Assembly: GCA_910573755.1 (NCBI GenBank)
Contig: CAJTBO010000020.1
Coordinates: 1 to 64,000 of the forward strand
Reading direction: 5' to 3'
DNA length: 64,000 bases
Source of the DNA: Lachnospiraceae bacterium
GTDB taxonomy: Bacteria > Bacillota > Clostridia > Lachnospirales > Lachnospiraceae
Part shown: positions 8,278 to 16,700 of the stretch, piece by piece
Position numbering within the stretch: the first letter of the stretch is position 1
Layout: every line of letters begins with the position of its first letter
Notes under the pieces: generated by a model
What the model was told of the DNA's origin: nothing
Database searches by the model: none
Seen by the model: the letters and a program-made list of their open reading frames with translations, nothing else
Made by a program: the position numbers and the translations under genes

Positions 8278-9373
8278 TCATTTATATAAGAATTATGGTA
8301 AATTTCAGGCAGTCAGGGATCTGACGCTCCATATCCCGCAGGGGGATCTGTTCGGCTTTGTTGGGCCAAACGGCGCCGGAAAGACGACCACGATACGCAT
8401 GGTGTGCGGGCTGATGCTGCCATCCGCCGGCAATATCAGGATCAATGGCGTGGATGCGCTGACGCACCGGAAGGATATCAAAAAGCAGATCGGCTATGTG
8501 CCGGATTTTTTCGGGGTGTATGATAATCTGAAGGTAAAGGAGTATATGGACTTTTACGGTTCCATGTACCGCATGCATTCCCGGGAGATCGAAAAAATCT
8601 CCGATGATCTGCTGGAACTGGTGAATCTTTCCGATAAAAAGGAGGTTTTTGTGGATACGCTTTCCCGCGGGATGAAACAGCGTCTCTGCGTAGCCCGGGC
8701 GCTGATACACAATCCGGCGCTGTTGGTGCTGGATGAGCCAAATTCCGGCTTGGATCCCAGGGCGAGGGTGGAGATGAAGGAGCTTTTACTGAACCTGAGA
8801 AGTATGGGAAAGACCATTGTGATCAGTTCTCATATTTTATCCGAACTTTCCGAGATGTGCAACAGTATCGGGATCATGGATCACGGAAATCTGGTGGCGG
8901 CGGGGCGCATTGAAGATGTCATGGAGCATGTGTTCGGAAACAACCAGCTGATTATTACGCTGGAGGAAGGGCGTGAGATGGCGCTGCGCATTGTCAGCGA
9001 ATATGCGGGTGTGAAAATAAACACTGCGGGCGAGCATGAGATCAGACTGACACACAGGCTGACAAAACAGGAGATCGCGAAAATGATCGGGGTTATGATA
9101 GAACATGATGTGGTCGTGACCGGTTTCCATAAACAGGAGGGTGATCTGGAAACCCTGTTTATGCGCGTCACCGAAGGTGACGCTGGTACCGAAGGTGACG
9201 CTGGTACCGAAGGTGACGCTGGTACCGAAGGTGACGCTGGTACCGAAGGTGACGCTGGTACCGGAGGTGACGCCGGTACCGGAAGCAACAATATTGTCGG
9301 AAGCAGCCCTGCCGCCGGGAACAATGCGGCATGGAAAGGAGAAGAAGAAAATGCGGTTAAATCCCATAGTTAA
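8264..9373 (+). CDS. ABC transporter ATP-binding protein
   Basis: A 369-residue ABC ATPase with Walker A GPNGAGKT (34-41), signature LSRGMKQR, Walker B LLVLDEPNSGLDP and the switch histidine in VISSHILSE. It is of the ABC-2/drug-export class. The start is ATG 8264 inside the end of the preceding gene; the longer frame from 8183 has no support. After the ATPase core and a regulatory tail the protein ends in an unusual acidic-glycine repeat (five EGDAGT and one GGDAGT) followed by a Gly/Asn/Ala linker. The permease gene begins within its last 23 bases. Substrate unknown. Confidence 0.92.
   Translation: MLQIDHLYKNYGKFQAVRDLTLHIPQGDLFGFVGPNGAGKTTTIRMVCGLMLPSAGNIRINGVDALTHRKDIKKQIGYVPDFFGVYDNLKVKEYMDFYGSMYRMHSREIEKISDDLLELVNLSDKKEVFVDTLSRGMKQRLCVARALIHNPALLVLDEPNSGLDPRARVEMKELLLNLRSMGKTIVISSHILSELSEMCNSIGIMDHGNLVAAGRIEDVMEHVFGNNQLIITLEEGREMALRIVSEYAGVKINTAGEHEIRLTHRLTKQEIAKMIGVMIEHDVVVTGFHKQEGDLETLFMRVTEGDAGTEGDAGTEGDAGTEGDAGTEGDAGTGGDAGTGSNNIVGSSPAAGNNAAWKGEEENAVKSHS
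9173..9280 (+). repeat. Six 18-bp tandem repeats in the ABC ATPase gene
   Basis: Six head-to-tail 18-bp units (consensus GAAGGTGACGCTGGTACC) encode EGDAGT. The first five are identical at the DNA level; the sixth differs at two positions (GGAGGTGACGCCGGTACC). Identical copies imply recent expansion by slippage. The unit is a multiple of three, so copy-number change alters the length of the C-terminal tail without shifting frame. Confidence 0.9.
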
Positions 9374-10286
9374 AAAAGACGTGAAGGTGCAGTCCCGCAG
9401 TATGAAGATCTGTTTCGGCGTGTTTGCCTATGAACTGATACTGGCGCTTGTTTTTTTCTTCGCCATGTTTCTGATCCAGGAGAACAGCGTATATTCCATC
9501 AGTAATATTTACAGCGAACTGGTGGTGCTTTATCCGGTTTTAGCGATCACGCAGTTTGCGATATTGGGCGTGATCGTACCGGTCAGGACGGCATCCGCCA
9601 TATCCGGGGAGCGGGAGCGGCAGACCTTTGATATTATGATGACCACCGGTATGACGCCGTTCTCCGTGATCACAGGGAAGGTGATGACGGCGATCGTGCA
9701 GAGTATGCTGTTCATTGCCGCAAGCCTGCCGATCATGGCGCTCTCCTTTGTGGTGGGCGGCATGTCCTGGAGTTACCTGTTCTGGTTTTTTGCGATCGCA
9801 CTTCTGATATCCCTTTTTTCCGCCAGCATCGGGATCTTATGTTCTTCGATCTGTAAAAAAAGCGTCAGTGCGGTCATTATGTCTTATGGTTTTTATCTTA
9901 TCTTCTTTGTTGCGACAGTGCTGCCGGTTGTTTTATATGAGATTTACAGTGTCAGCGGACAGTACGCAAGGAGTGTTGTGCAGAGCGGACAGAGTTATGG
10001 GGAGAACATTTATTTGCTGCTGCTGTTGAATCCTGCCGTATATCTGGCGGAATTTTTTACAAAGATCATGACGGGAGAGTCCCTTGTCAATGAGATTTCG
10101 GATATGACAGCGACAACGGTCAAGCCGGGAGGCCCGATCCGTTTTGTGACAGAGGGACATCATTGGATGATCGTTTCAACGATCCTGTTTCTGGCGGTCT
10201 CTTTTTTATTCCTCTGGCTTTCCGCAAGACGCATCGATCCGGTCAGGAAGCATGCGAATAAGCAGCGCAGAAGGAAACCCGCTTAA
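9351..10286 (+). CDS. ABC-2 type transporter permease
   Basis: A 311-residue integral membrane protein with about six hydrophobic helices: near 20-42, 55-80, 105-130, 140-165, 170-195 and 275-295. The cytoplasmic loop SGERERQTFDIMMTTGMTPF is the coupling-helix region characteristic of ABC-2 permeases. ATG 9351 is preceded by AAAGGAGAAGAAG and overlaps the ATPase gene by 23 bases; the longer frame from 9141 only reads the 18-bp repeats in another phase. It should form an exporter with the ATPase, possibly as a homodimer since only one permease gene is present. Confidence 0.88.
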   Translation: MRLNPIVKKDVKVQSRSMKICFGVFAYELILALVFFFAMFLIQENSVYSISNIYSELVVLYPVLAITQFAILGVIVPVRTASAISGERERQTFDIMMTTGMTPFSVITGKVMTAIVQSMLFIAASLPIMALSFVVGGMSWSYLFWFFAIALLISLFSASIGILCSSICKKSVSAVIMSYGFYLIFFVATVLPVVLYEIYSVSGQYARSVVQSGQSYGENIYLLLLLNPAVYLAEFFTKIMTGESLVNEISDMTATTVKPGGPIRFVTEGHHWMIVSTILFLAVSFLFLWLSARRIDPVRKHANKQRRRKPA

Positions 10287-10363
10287 CAGAAAGTATGGGG
10301 ATAACACGAAAAATGAAAAACAGAAAGAAAACCGTATAGCAGGAAGCGGAGAGACAAAAACAG

Positions 10364-11791
10364 ATGGAAACCGGAAAATATTTGACCGATCAGATCAGAA
10401 GATGCAAGCGGAAAATGAATCTCGCAAAACTTATCGACAGGGGGATCCTGTGTGCCGCAGCAGGCGGTATACCGGGGATCTGCTGTGAACTGGCATCTCT
10501 GCTGGTGCCCTTTTACCATGTGCATCTTGCGGCGGCATTGTGCTTTGGGGCGGGGCTTCTGGCAGGGGCCGGATATGCCGTATACCGGAGGGCGGATATG
10601 AAGCAGGCGGCATCAAGGCTGGACTCGTTCGGGCTGAAAGAGCGGATGCTTACGGCTTATGAAAATCTGGATAAGGAGGATACCTTTGCCGGACTGCAGA
10701 GGGAGGATGCTTTTACTCATTATGAGCAGGTACGCGGGCGGATCAAAATACCGCTTTTGCCGGATAAACGGCATATTCTGGCGCTGGTCGTGTCTGCCGC
10801 GGCAGTGATCGGGATGAGTTTTATTCCTTCGCCGGTGCGGGATCAGGCGAAACTCCGTCATCAGGTACAAGAGCAGGCTGCCGAAGAGAATGAAGAGCTG
10901 GAGAAGCTTCTGGACGCGCTTCAGGATGTGGATATGGAGAGCCTGACAGAGCAGCAGAAGGCGCAGCTTCAGGAACTTGTGGATACAATGGAACTGTCCC
11001 GGGAAGAACTGGCGAAGGCGGATTCCCGGGAGAGCCTTTTTGCCGCTGCGGGGCGGCTTGACTATAAATATCAGCAGGCGGCGCAAAGCCTTGAACAGCT
11101 TGCCGGACAGATAGAATCCCCTGATATGGCGGGGCTGGCAGGCGCGGAGGCGTTCGCAAAGGCGGCGGCAGCTCAAAACAATCCGCCCACGGCTTCCCCG
11201 GGCACGCCGTCGGGAAGTGCCGGGAACGGAAACGGCGGAGAGGACGGAAACGGCGATGGAGAAAATAATGCCGGCGGCGAAAACGGACAGGACGGCGGAA
11301 ACAATTCCGGTGACGAAAGCAGTCAGAACGGAAAGAACGGTTCCGGTGACGGAAGCGCTCAAAATGGAAATAATAATGGCTCCGGTAATGGAAGCGGCGA
11401 AGATGGGGAAAACGGTTCCGGCAATGGAAACGGACAGGGAAACGGAAACGGCAGCGGAAACGGGCAGGGAAACGGTAATGGGAACGGACAGGGCGGCGGA
11501 AACGGCTCCGGCGGCGGAAGAGGAACAGGCAGCAGCGATGCCGCACATGATTATGTCAGCATTCCCAATGCAACGGGAGATGACGCATCCCTGACCGGAA
11601 ATAAAAACGGAGCGCAGGATTCGGATTACTACCGTCAGAAGAACGGCCTTGCATGGGAGGGGGATCATGTGGATTACAGTTCCGTGATCGGAGAATATAC
11701 GGACAGTGCTTACGAGGGGATTGCAAACGGCAAGTATCCCAGCGGCATGGAATCGGTCATCCGGGACTACTTTGAAAACCTGAATCAATAG
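10364..11791 (+). CDS. Membrane protein with Gly/Asn-rich low-complexity segment
   Basis: A 475-residue protein. Two hydrophobic hairpin segments (about 28-75) are followed by an amphipathic region, another membrane helix near 138-155, a long glutamate/leucine-rich coiled-coil stretch (about 160-250), then a Gly/Asn/Ser/Asp-rich segment (about 284-390) and a conserved-looking ending with YRQKNGLAWEGDHVDYSSVI and IRDYFENLNQ. The C-terminal pattern resembles proteins encoded between ABC and MoxR/DUF58 genes in clostridia. It lies 77 bases after the permease and 117 bases before the MoxR gene. The role is probably as an assembly partner or substrate of the MoxR/VWA machine; that is inferred from position only. 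Confidence 0.7.
   Translation: METGKYLTDQIRRCKRKMNLAKLIDRGILCAAAGGIPGICCELASLLVPFYHVHLAAALCFGAGLLAGAGYAVYRRADMKQAASRLDSFGLKERMLTAYENLDKEDTFAGLQREDAFTHYEQVRGRIKIPLLPDKRHILALVVSAAAVIGMSFIPSPVRDQAKLRHQVQEQAAEENEELEKLLDALQDVDMESLTEQQKAQLQELVDTMELSREELAKADSRESLFAAAGRLDYKYQQAAQSLEQLAGQIESPDMAGLAGAEAFAKAAAAQNNPPTASPGTPSGSAGNGNGGEDGNGDGENNAGGENGQDGGNNSGDESSQNGKNGSGDGSAQNGNNNGSGNGSGEDGENGSGNGNGQGNGNGSGNGQGNGNGNGQGGGNGSGGGRGTGSSDAAHDYVSIPNATGDDASLTGNKNGAQDSDYYRQKNGLAWEGDHVDYSSVIGEYTDSAYEGIANGKYPSGMESVIRDYFENLNQ
11212..11535 (+). repeat. Imperfect GGAAACGG-type repeats encoding a Gly/Asn tract
   Basis: About 320 bases dominated by short units such as GGAAACGG, GGCAGCGGAAACGG and GGACAGGG encode runs such as GNGQGNGNGSGNGQG. 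The tract is degenerate, unlike the clean 18-bp array at 9173, so it is older or under less slippage. Confidence 0.75.
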
Positions 11792-11908
11792 GGCTGGCGT
11801 TTATACGCTGGCGGAGCGCAGGTTCTGGTTTGCTGTTCCGGCTGGTCCGTGAATTAGATTCAGATAACTTCTTTGTATCTGAGAGAAACGAAAGGAATCA
11901 TAGAGATC

Positions 11909-12865
11909 ATGTCAGATATCGAATTATATCAAAAGAAAATCATGGAATGCGAGGCGGAGATCGGCAAGGGGATCATCGGTCAGAGAGAAGTGATCCGGCA
12001 GACGATGCTGGCGCTTTTGTCCGGCGGGAATGTACTTTTGGAAGGGATGCCGGGACTGGGTAAGACGATGCTGGTGCGAACCATTGCGCAGGTATGTCTG
12101 CTCTCCTTTAAACGGATTCAGTTCACGCCGGATCTGATGCCCGGCGATGTGACCGGGACGAACATCATGGTGAAGGAAGAGACCGGCAGCGGCTTCCGCT
12201 TTGAGCGCGGCCCGGTGTTTGCCAATCTGGTGCTGGCGGACGAGATCAACCGTGCAACGCCGAAAACCCAGTCCGCCCTGCTGGAGGCAATGCAGGAACA
12301 TACGGTAACGGTTGGCAATGTCAGCCACCGGCTGGAAGAGCCGTTTTTCGTGCTCGCAACCCAGAACCCCATCGAACAGGAAGGAACCTACCCGCTTCCC
12401 GAAGCCCAGCTGGACCGTTTTATGTTTAAGATACTCGTTAAGTTTCCGGGAAAAGAAGAACTGCGCGCCATTGTGGAGATGACGGAAGGACAGGAGGCGC
12501 CCGAGATCCGCAGTCTTATAGACGGCGCGGAGCTTCTCAAAGTGCGGGAACTGATCGCAAAGATGCCTGTCGCGGATGCTGTGATGGATTATATTCTGGA
12601 ACTTGTCATGGCGACCCATGAGGCGAATCCGTATATCCGGGAAGGCGCCAGCCCCCGTGCGGCGCAGTCGCTGATCCGCGCTTCCAGGGCAAGGGCTTTT
12701 ATGGAGGGACGGCTGAATGTTTCTTTTGAAGATGTACAGCAGATGGCATATCCGGTACTGCGCCATCGCGTGCTGTTAAATTTTGATGCGGTATCGGAGG
12801 GGATCACCGAGGATACCGTGATCCGCCGGATCATCGATGCAAAGGAAAAGAATCTGTATGCTTGA
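11909..12865 (+). CDS. MoxR family AAA+ ATPase
   Basis: A 318-residue AAA+ ATPase of the MoxR class. Walker A GMPGLGKT at 46-53, Walker B LVLADEINRA, the sensor region VLATQNPIEQEGTYPLPEAQ and arginine finger DRFMFK are all present. The C-terminal helical lid contains the family motif GASPRAAQSLIRASRA. ATG 11909 is used because the upstream extension starts with TTG and adds non-family residues. Overlaps the DUF58 gene by 8 bases. MoxR proteins act as chaperones that load or remodel VWA-domain proteins, which fits the three VWA domains encoded two genes downstream. Confidence 0.93.
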   Translation: MSDIELYQKKIMECEAEIGKGIIGQREVIRQTMLALLSGGNVLLEGMPGLGKTMLVRTIAQVCLLSFKRIQFTPDLMPGDVTGTNIMVKEETGSGFRFERGPVFANLVLADEINRATPKTQSALLEAMQEHTVTVGNVSHRLEEPFFVLATQNPIEQEGTYPLPEAQLDRFMFKILVKFPGKEELRAIVEMTEGQEAPEIRSLIDGAELLKVRELIAKMPVADAVMDYILELVMATHEANPYIREGASPRAAQSLIRASRARAFMEGRLNVSFEDVQQMAYPVLRHRVLLNFDAVSEGITEDTVIRRIIDAKEKNLYA

Positions 12866-13742
12866 CACAAATTGTTTTGATGCCTTATCCCGGCTGCAGC
12901 TTCGCATGTCGCACAAAAGCAGCCTGTATATATCCGGCAGCCATAAGTCTCTCCGAAAAGGAAACTCGACGGAATTTTCCGATTTCAGGGAATATATGCC
13001 GGGAGATGATCTGCGCCGCATGGACTGGAACGTCTATGCAAGGCTGGATAAATTATATATCCGTGAGTATATGGAGGAGAAGGAGGCGCATGTTTCCGTG
13101 CTGATCGATACCAGCGCGTCCATGGATTACGGAAAATGCAGCAAGGCGGAACTGGCAAGGGATCTGGCGGCAGTGGTCAGTTTTCTTGCCCTGAACAACA
13201 TGGACCGGGTGCTGCTCTATGATATGAAGGATATGGGGCGGATGCTTTCGGTGGGCGGCGGAAGGAACGCCTTCGCCAAAGTGCTCCGCTGGCTGGAACA
13301 TATCGAATTTTCCGGTGAGGTTGATATGCTCTCGGCAGCCCGGAGGATGCAGTGCCGCGGCGCCGGGGTGACAGTGCTGATCAGCGATTTTCTGCATCCG
13401 GATATGCTGGAGGATGATACGGCAAAGTCCGGCTATGAAAAACTGCTGCAGTATTTCAACTATTGGAGGCAGCGCCCGGTGATCCTGCATACGATGGCGG
13501 CGGAGGAGCTTCATGTCACGTTGGAAGGGGCGCTCAACCTGATCGATGCCGAGACAAGGGAAAGGCGTCGTCTGGTGGTGGACGCAAAGGCGATCGACCA
13601 TTATGAGCAGGAACTTTTTCGCTTTACGGAACGGCTGAAAAAGGGCTGTACCTGCGGCATGGGCGCTTATGTGCTCTGCAATACGGAGAGAGACAGAAAA
13701 AAGCTTGTGTTTGAGGATTTGAGGGTAATCTATGATATTTGA
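12858..13742 (+). CDS. DUF58 domain protein
   Basis: A 294-residue protein. The DUF58 signature SDFREYMPGDDLRRMDW appears near residues 43-60, and a degenerate VWA-like fold with MIDAS-like DTSASMDYG (starting near residue 85) follows. DUF58 proteins form the standard partner set with MoxR ATPases and BatA-type VWA proteins. ATG 12858 overlaps the MoxR stop by 8 bases and has AAAGGAAAAG upstream. Its end overlaps the VWA gene by 11 bases, so the three are almost certainly co-translated. Confidence 0.92.
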   Translation: MLDTNCFDALSRLQLRMSHKSSLYISGSHKSLRKGNSTEFSDFREYMPGDDLRRMDWNVYARLDKLYIREYMEEKEAHVSVLIDTSASMDYGKCSKAELARDLAAVVSFLALNNMDRVLLYDMKDMGRMLSVGGGRNAFAKVLRWLEHIEFSGEVDMLSAARRMQCRGAGVTVLISDFLHPDMLEDDTAKSGYEKLLQYFNYWRQRPVILHTMAAEELHVTLEGALNLIDAETRERRRLVVDAKAIDHYEQELFRFTERLKKGCTCGMGAYVLCNTERDRKKLVFEDLRVIYDI

Positions 13743-16700
13743 AAGCTTGTGGCCGCTGGCGCTGTTTTCGGCAGTGCCGGTGGTGATTATTTTATATTTG
13801 CTGAAACCGCGGGGAAAAGACTATCGGATCTCTTCCAATCTACTGTGGGATAAGCTGTTTCGCAACCAGCAGTCCAAGACCGTTTTGGAGAAGTTCATCC
13901 ACAATATTTTGATGTACCTTCAGATCCTGATCCTGATCCTTCTGGTGTTGGCGCTGATGTCGCCCTATATCCGAAGGGAGGGAAAAAGCAGGGGGAACGT
14001 GATCCTTGTATTTGATACCGGCGGAAGTATGCAGCATGACGCGGGGGATGGCAAAACCCGTATGGAGCGGGCGGTTGAGGAGGCAAAAAGCCTGATCGCG
14101 TCATCGGAGGAGACTGTTTTTTCCATTGTCACAAGCGACTGTACAGGTACGGATCTTCCGGCGGTGGGCGTGACGGACAAAGGCAGCCTTTATAAAGTTC
14201 TCGACCGGATATCGTGCTGTGACGGCCCGGAAAATCTGGAGGATGCGCAGAGCATCGTGGAAACATTGAGAGGCTCCGCAGGCGGGGAGGAAGAAAATAC
14301 ACCGGATGCCGAGGTGATCGTATTTACGGACGGCAGCGGGGCGGAGGAAGCCATGCGCTTTTCGTCTGTTTTTGGAGCCCGGGTGCTGGTTATGGGTGAG
14401 CCGGTAAGCAATGTATCAAACAACTTCCTTACCTATACGGCAGCGGAAGGGGGAAATGCGGATGCCGGAACAGACGGCATAGAAGAAAAGACAGACGCGG
14501 GTTCGGAAGCAGACACCAAAGACAATACAGGCACGGAAGCGGAAACGGCAGATACGGCCGGGACGGATAACGGGCAGGAAAAGGCTGCACCGGATCATGC
14601 CGGAGCGATAACCTGTGCCTCCAGTCTGACCAATTACAGTGATGCGCAGGCTGCCATGGAGGTCAGCCTGTATGAAGGGGAGCATCTTCTGGAGATTACG
14701 AAAATGACCCTTGCCCCGGGCGAGACCGCGCTGTGTTTTTTTCAGGACTTTGAGTGGCAGGGGGAGGCCCTGCGCAGTGAGATCAGTTCCGTGAGGTTTG
14801 CCGGATCGGACGACACGGATTCCCTGGCGGATGACAATACGGCATATGCCGTTGCGAAACAGGCAGGCAGGATCGATGCGGTGCTGGTCGGAGAGGGAAA
14901 TACTTACCTTGAAAAAGCCTATGAGGCGGCTTTCGGGATGCGTCTGACAAAGAGCAGGGAGGAGAGCGCGCAGGCGGACGGTGCCCCGGGAATAGCCGGG
15001 GACAGCGTAACGGCGCAGACGGTGCGCATTTATGATGCAGGGTACGAAAACAGCCTGCCGGACAGCGGCTGTTCCATGATATTTCAGGATGACAGATATC
15101 AGACGGGATCTGTGGAGAACGTGATGCTCACCGCTTCCGACTGTGAGCTGACGGCAGGGCTTTCTTCTTTTACGATCGGCGTCAATCAGGCAAATGTGTA
15201 TGAGGTTCCGTCCTGGGGCACCGGATTTTTATGGGCAGGCGGACAGTGTGCCGGTTATTACGGGGAGCATGACGGCGTTAAGACGGTTGTTGTCGGTTTT
15301 GACATCAGGGAATCGGATTTTCCTTTGAAGGCGGAATTTCCGGTGTTTATTGCCAATGCGGTTCAGTTTCTGGGGGATATGTCACTCCTTTCGGAAACCA
15401 TATATGAGGCGGGGGAAAGTGTCATGTTCCATCCGCAGGCGGATCTCGATGTGGACACACTGCAGGCGGAGACGAAAAAAGCCGGTTTGTATGAGGTTTC
15501 CGCCGGTGATATCACGGAACAGTATGTGGTGCGTTTTGCCGCGGAAAGCCAGTCGGACGGGCGGATCACGGCAGAAGGAACGGTTTCCGATACATCCTAC
15601 AGCAGCCGGCTTGTGAAAAAACGGCTGCGCAATATATTGCTGGTACTGGCACTGATCCTTATGGCGGCGGAATGGGCGGTCTATGTGCGGCAGATCCGTT
15701 ACCGCGGCAGATTTTACCTCGGCGTGCGCGCGGCGGGGATACTGCTGCTTCTTCTGGCGCTGTCCGGGGTATCCGTGTATAAGCGCGGCAGCGTCAATAC
15801 GACTGTTTTTCTGGTGGATATCTCGGACAGCAATGAACAAAATCTCTCGGATATGGAATCCTATCTGAAAAAAGCGCTGGATGAGATGCCGAAGGAAAAC
15901 CAGTACGGCATTGTGACCTTCGGGAAAAATTCCCTTGTGGAGCAGTTTCTGACAAAGGAGGATCATTTTTCGCAGATCATGTCGCTGCCGGATAAGACGG
16001 CAACCAACTTTGAGGATGCCGTATCCCGTGCGCTTACCATGATTCCGACAGACAGCGCGGGGAGGGTTGTGATCCTGACAGACGGCAGGGAGACAAAGGG
16101 AAATCTTGCCGGTATGGCTTCCGCACTGGCTGCAAGGGAGGTGGAACTTCTCGCTTATGTCTATGAGACAGAGGGAGGGCAGGACGTTTATGTTGAGAAT
16201 GTGGAACTGCCGGGCTATCTGTATCAGGGAGATCTGTATTCCATGACCGTGACGGTGGAGAGCAATTATGAGACGGACGCACGGATTCAGATCTGGATGG
16301 GAGAGGAACAGACCGGAGAGTACGGGGTCCGCTTAAACAGGGGCAGCAATCAGTTCCGGTTTCAGCAGAGGGTGCGCGGTGAGAATGTGGAAAGCTTCGA
16401 CGTCAGGGTGGCTGCCGACGGGGATACCTGCGCGGAGAATAACAGCTATCACGCCTACTCTGTGGTGGATTCCGTGCCGAAGGTGCTGCTGATATCCGGT
16501 ATGAAGGAGGACAGTACGCAGTATGAAAGCCTGCTTCGCGGCGCAGGCTGTGATTTTGATGCGGCATCCGCGGCAAATGCGCCGGATACACTGGAAAAAC
16601 TGCTGGAATATAAGAGTATTTTACTGGAAAATGTATATCTGACAGATCTGCCGGAGGGATTTCTGGCAAATATAGAGACTTATGTGAAGGAGTACGGCTG

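Noticed and set aside
9173-9280. Possible CRISPR-like array
   Set aside because: The units are directly adjacent with no spacers and are translated in frame.
9141-9350. Plus-strand extension of the permease frame through the 18-bp repeats (PKVTLV repeats)
   Set aside because: It is the 18-bp array read in another phase; the permease start at 9351 has its own AAAGGAG site.
8837-9367. Minus-strand ORFs across the 18-bp repeats
   Set aside because: Shadows of the ABC ATPase gene; the repeat has no stop in any phase, which inflates ORF length.
10613-11788. Long minus-strand ORF (391 codons) and another at 10821-11546
   Set aside because: Both are antisense to the Gly/Asn-rich tract. Their composition (Ser/Val or Arg/Phe/His-rich) is what a reversed GC-rich repeat gives, and there is no ribosome binding site.
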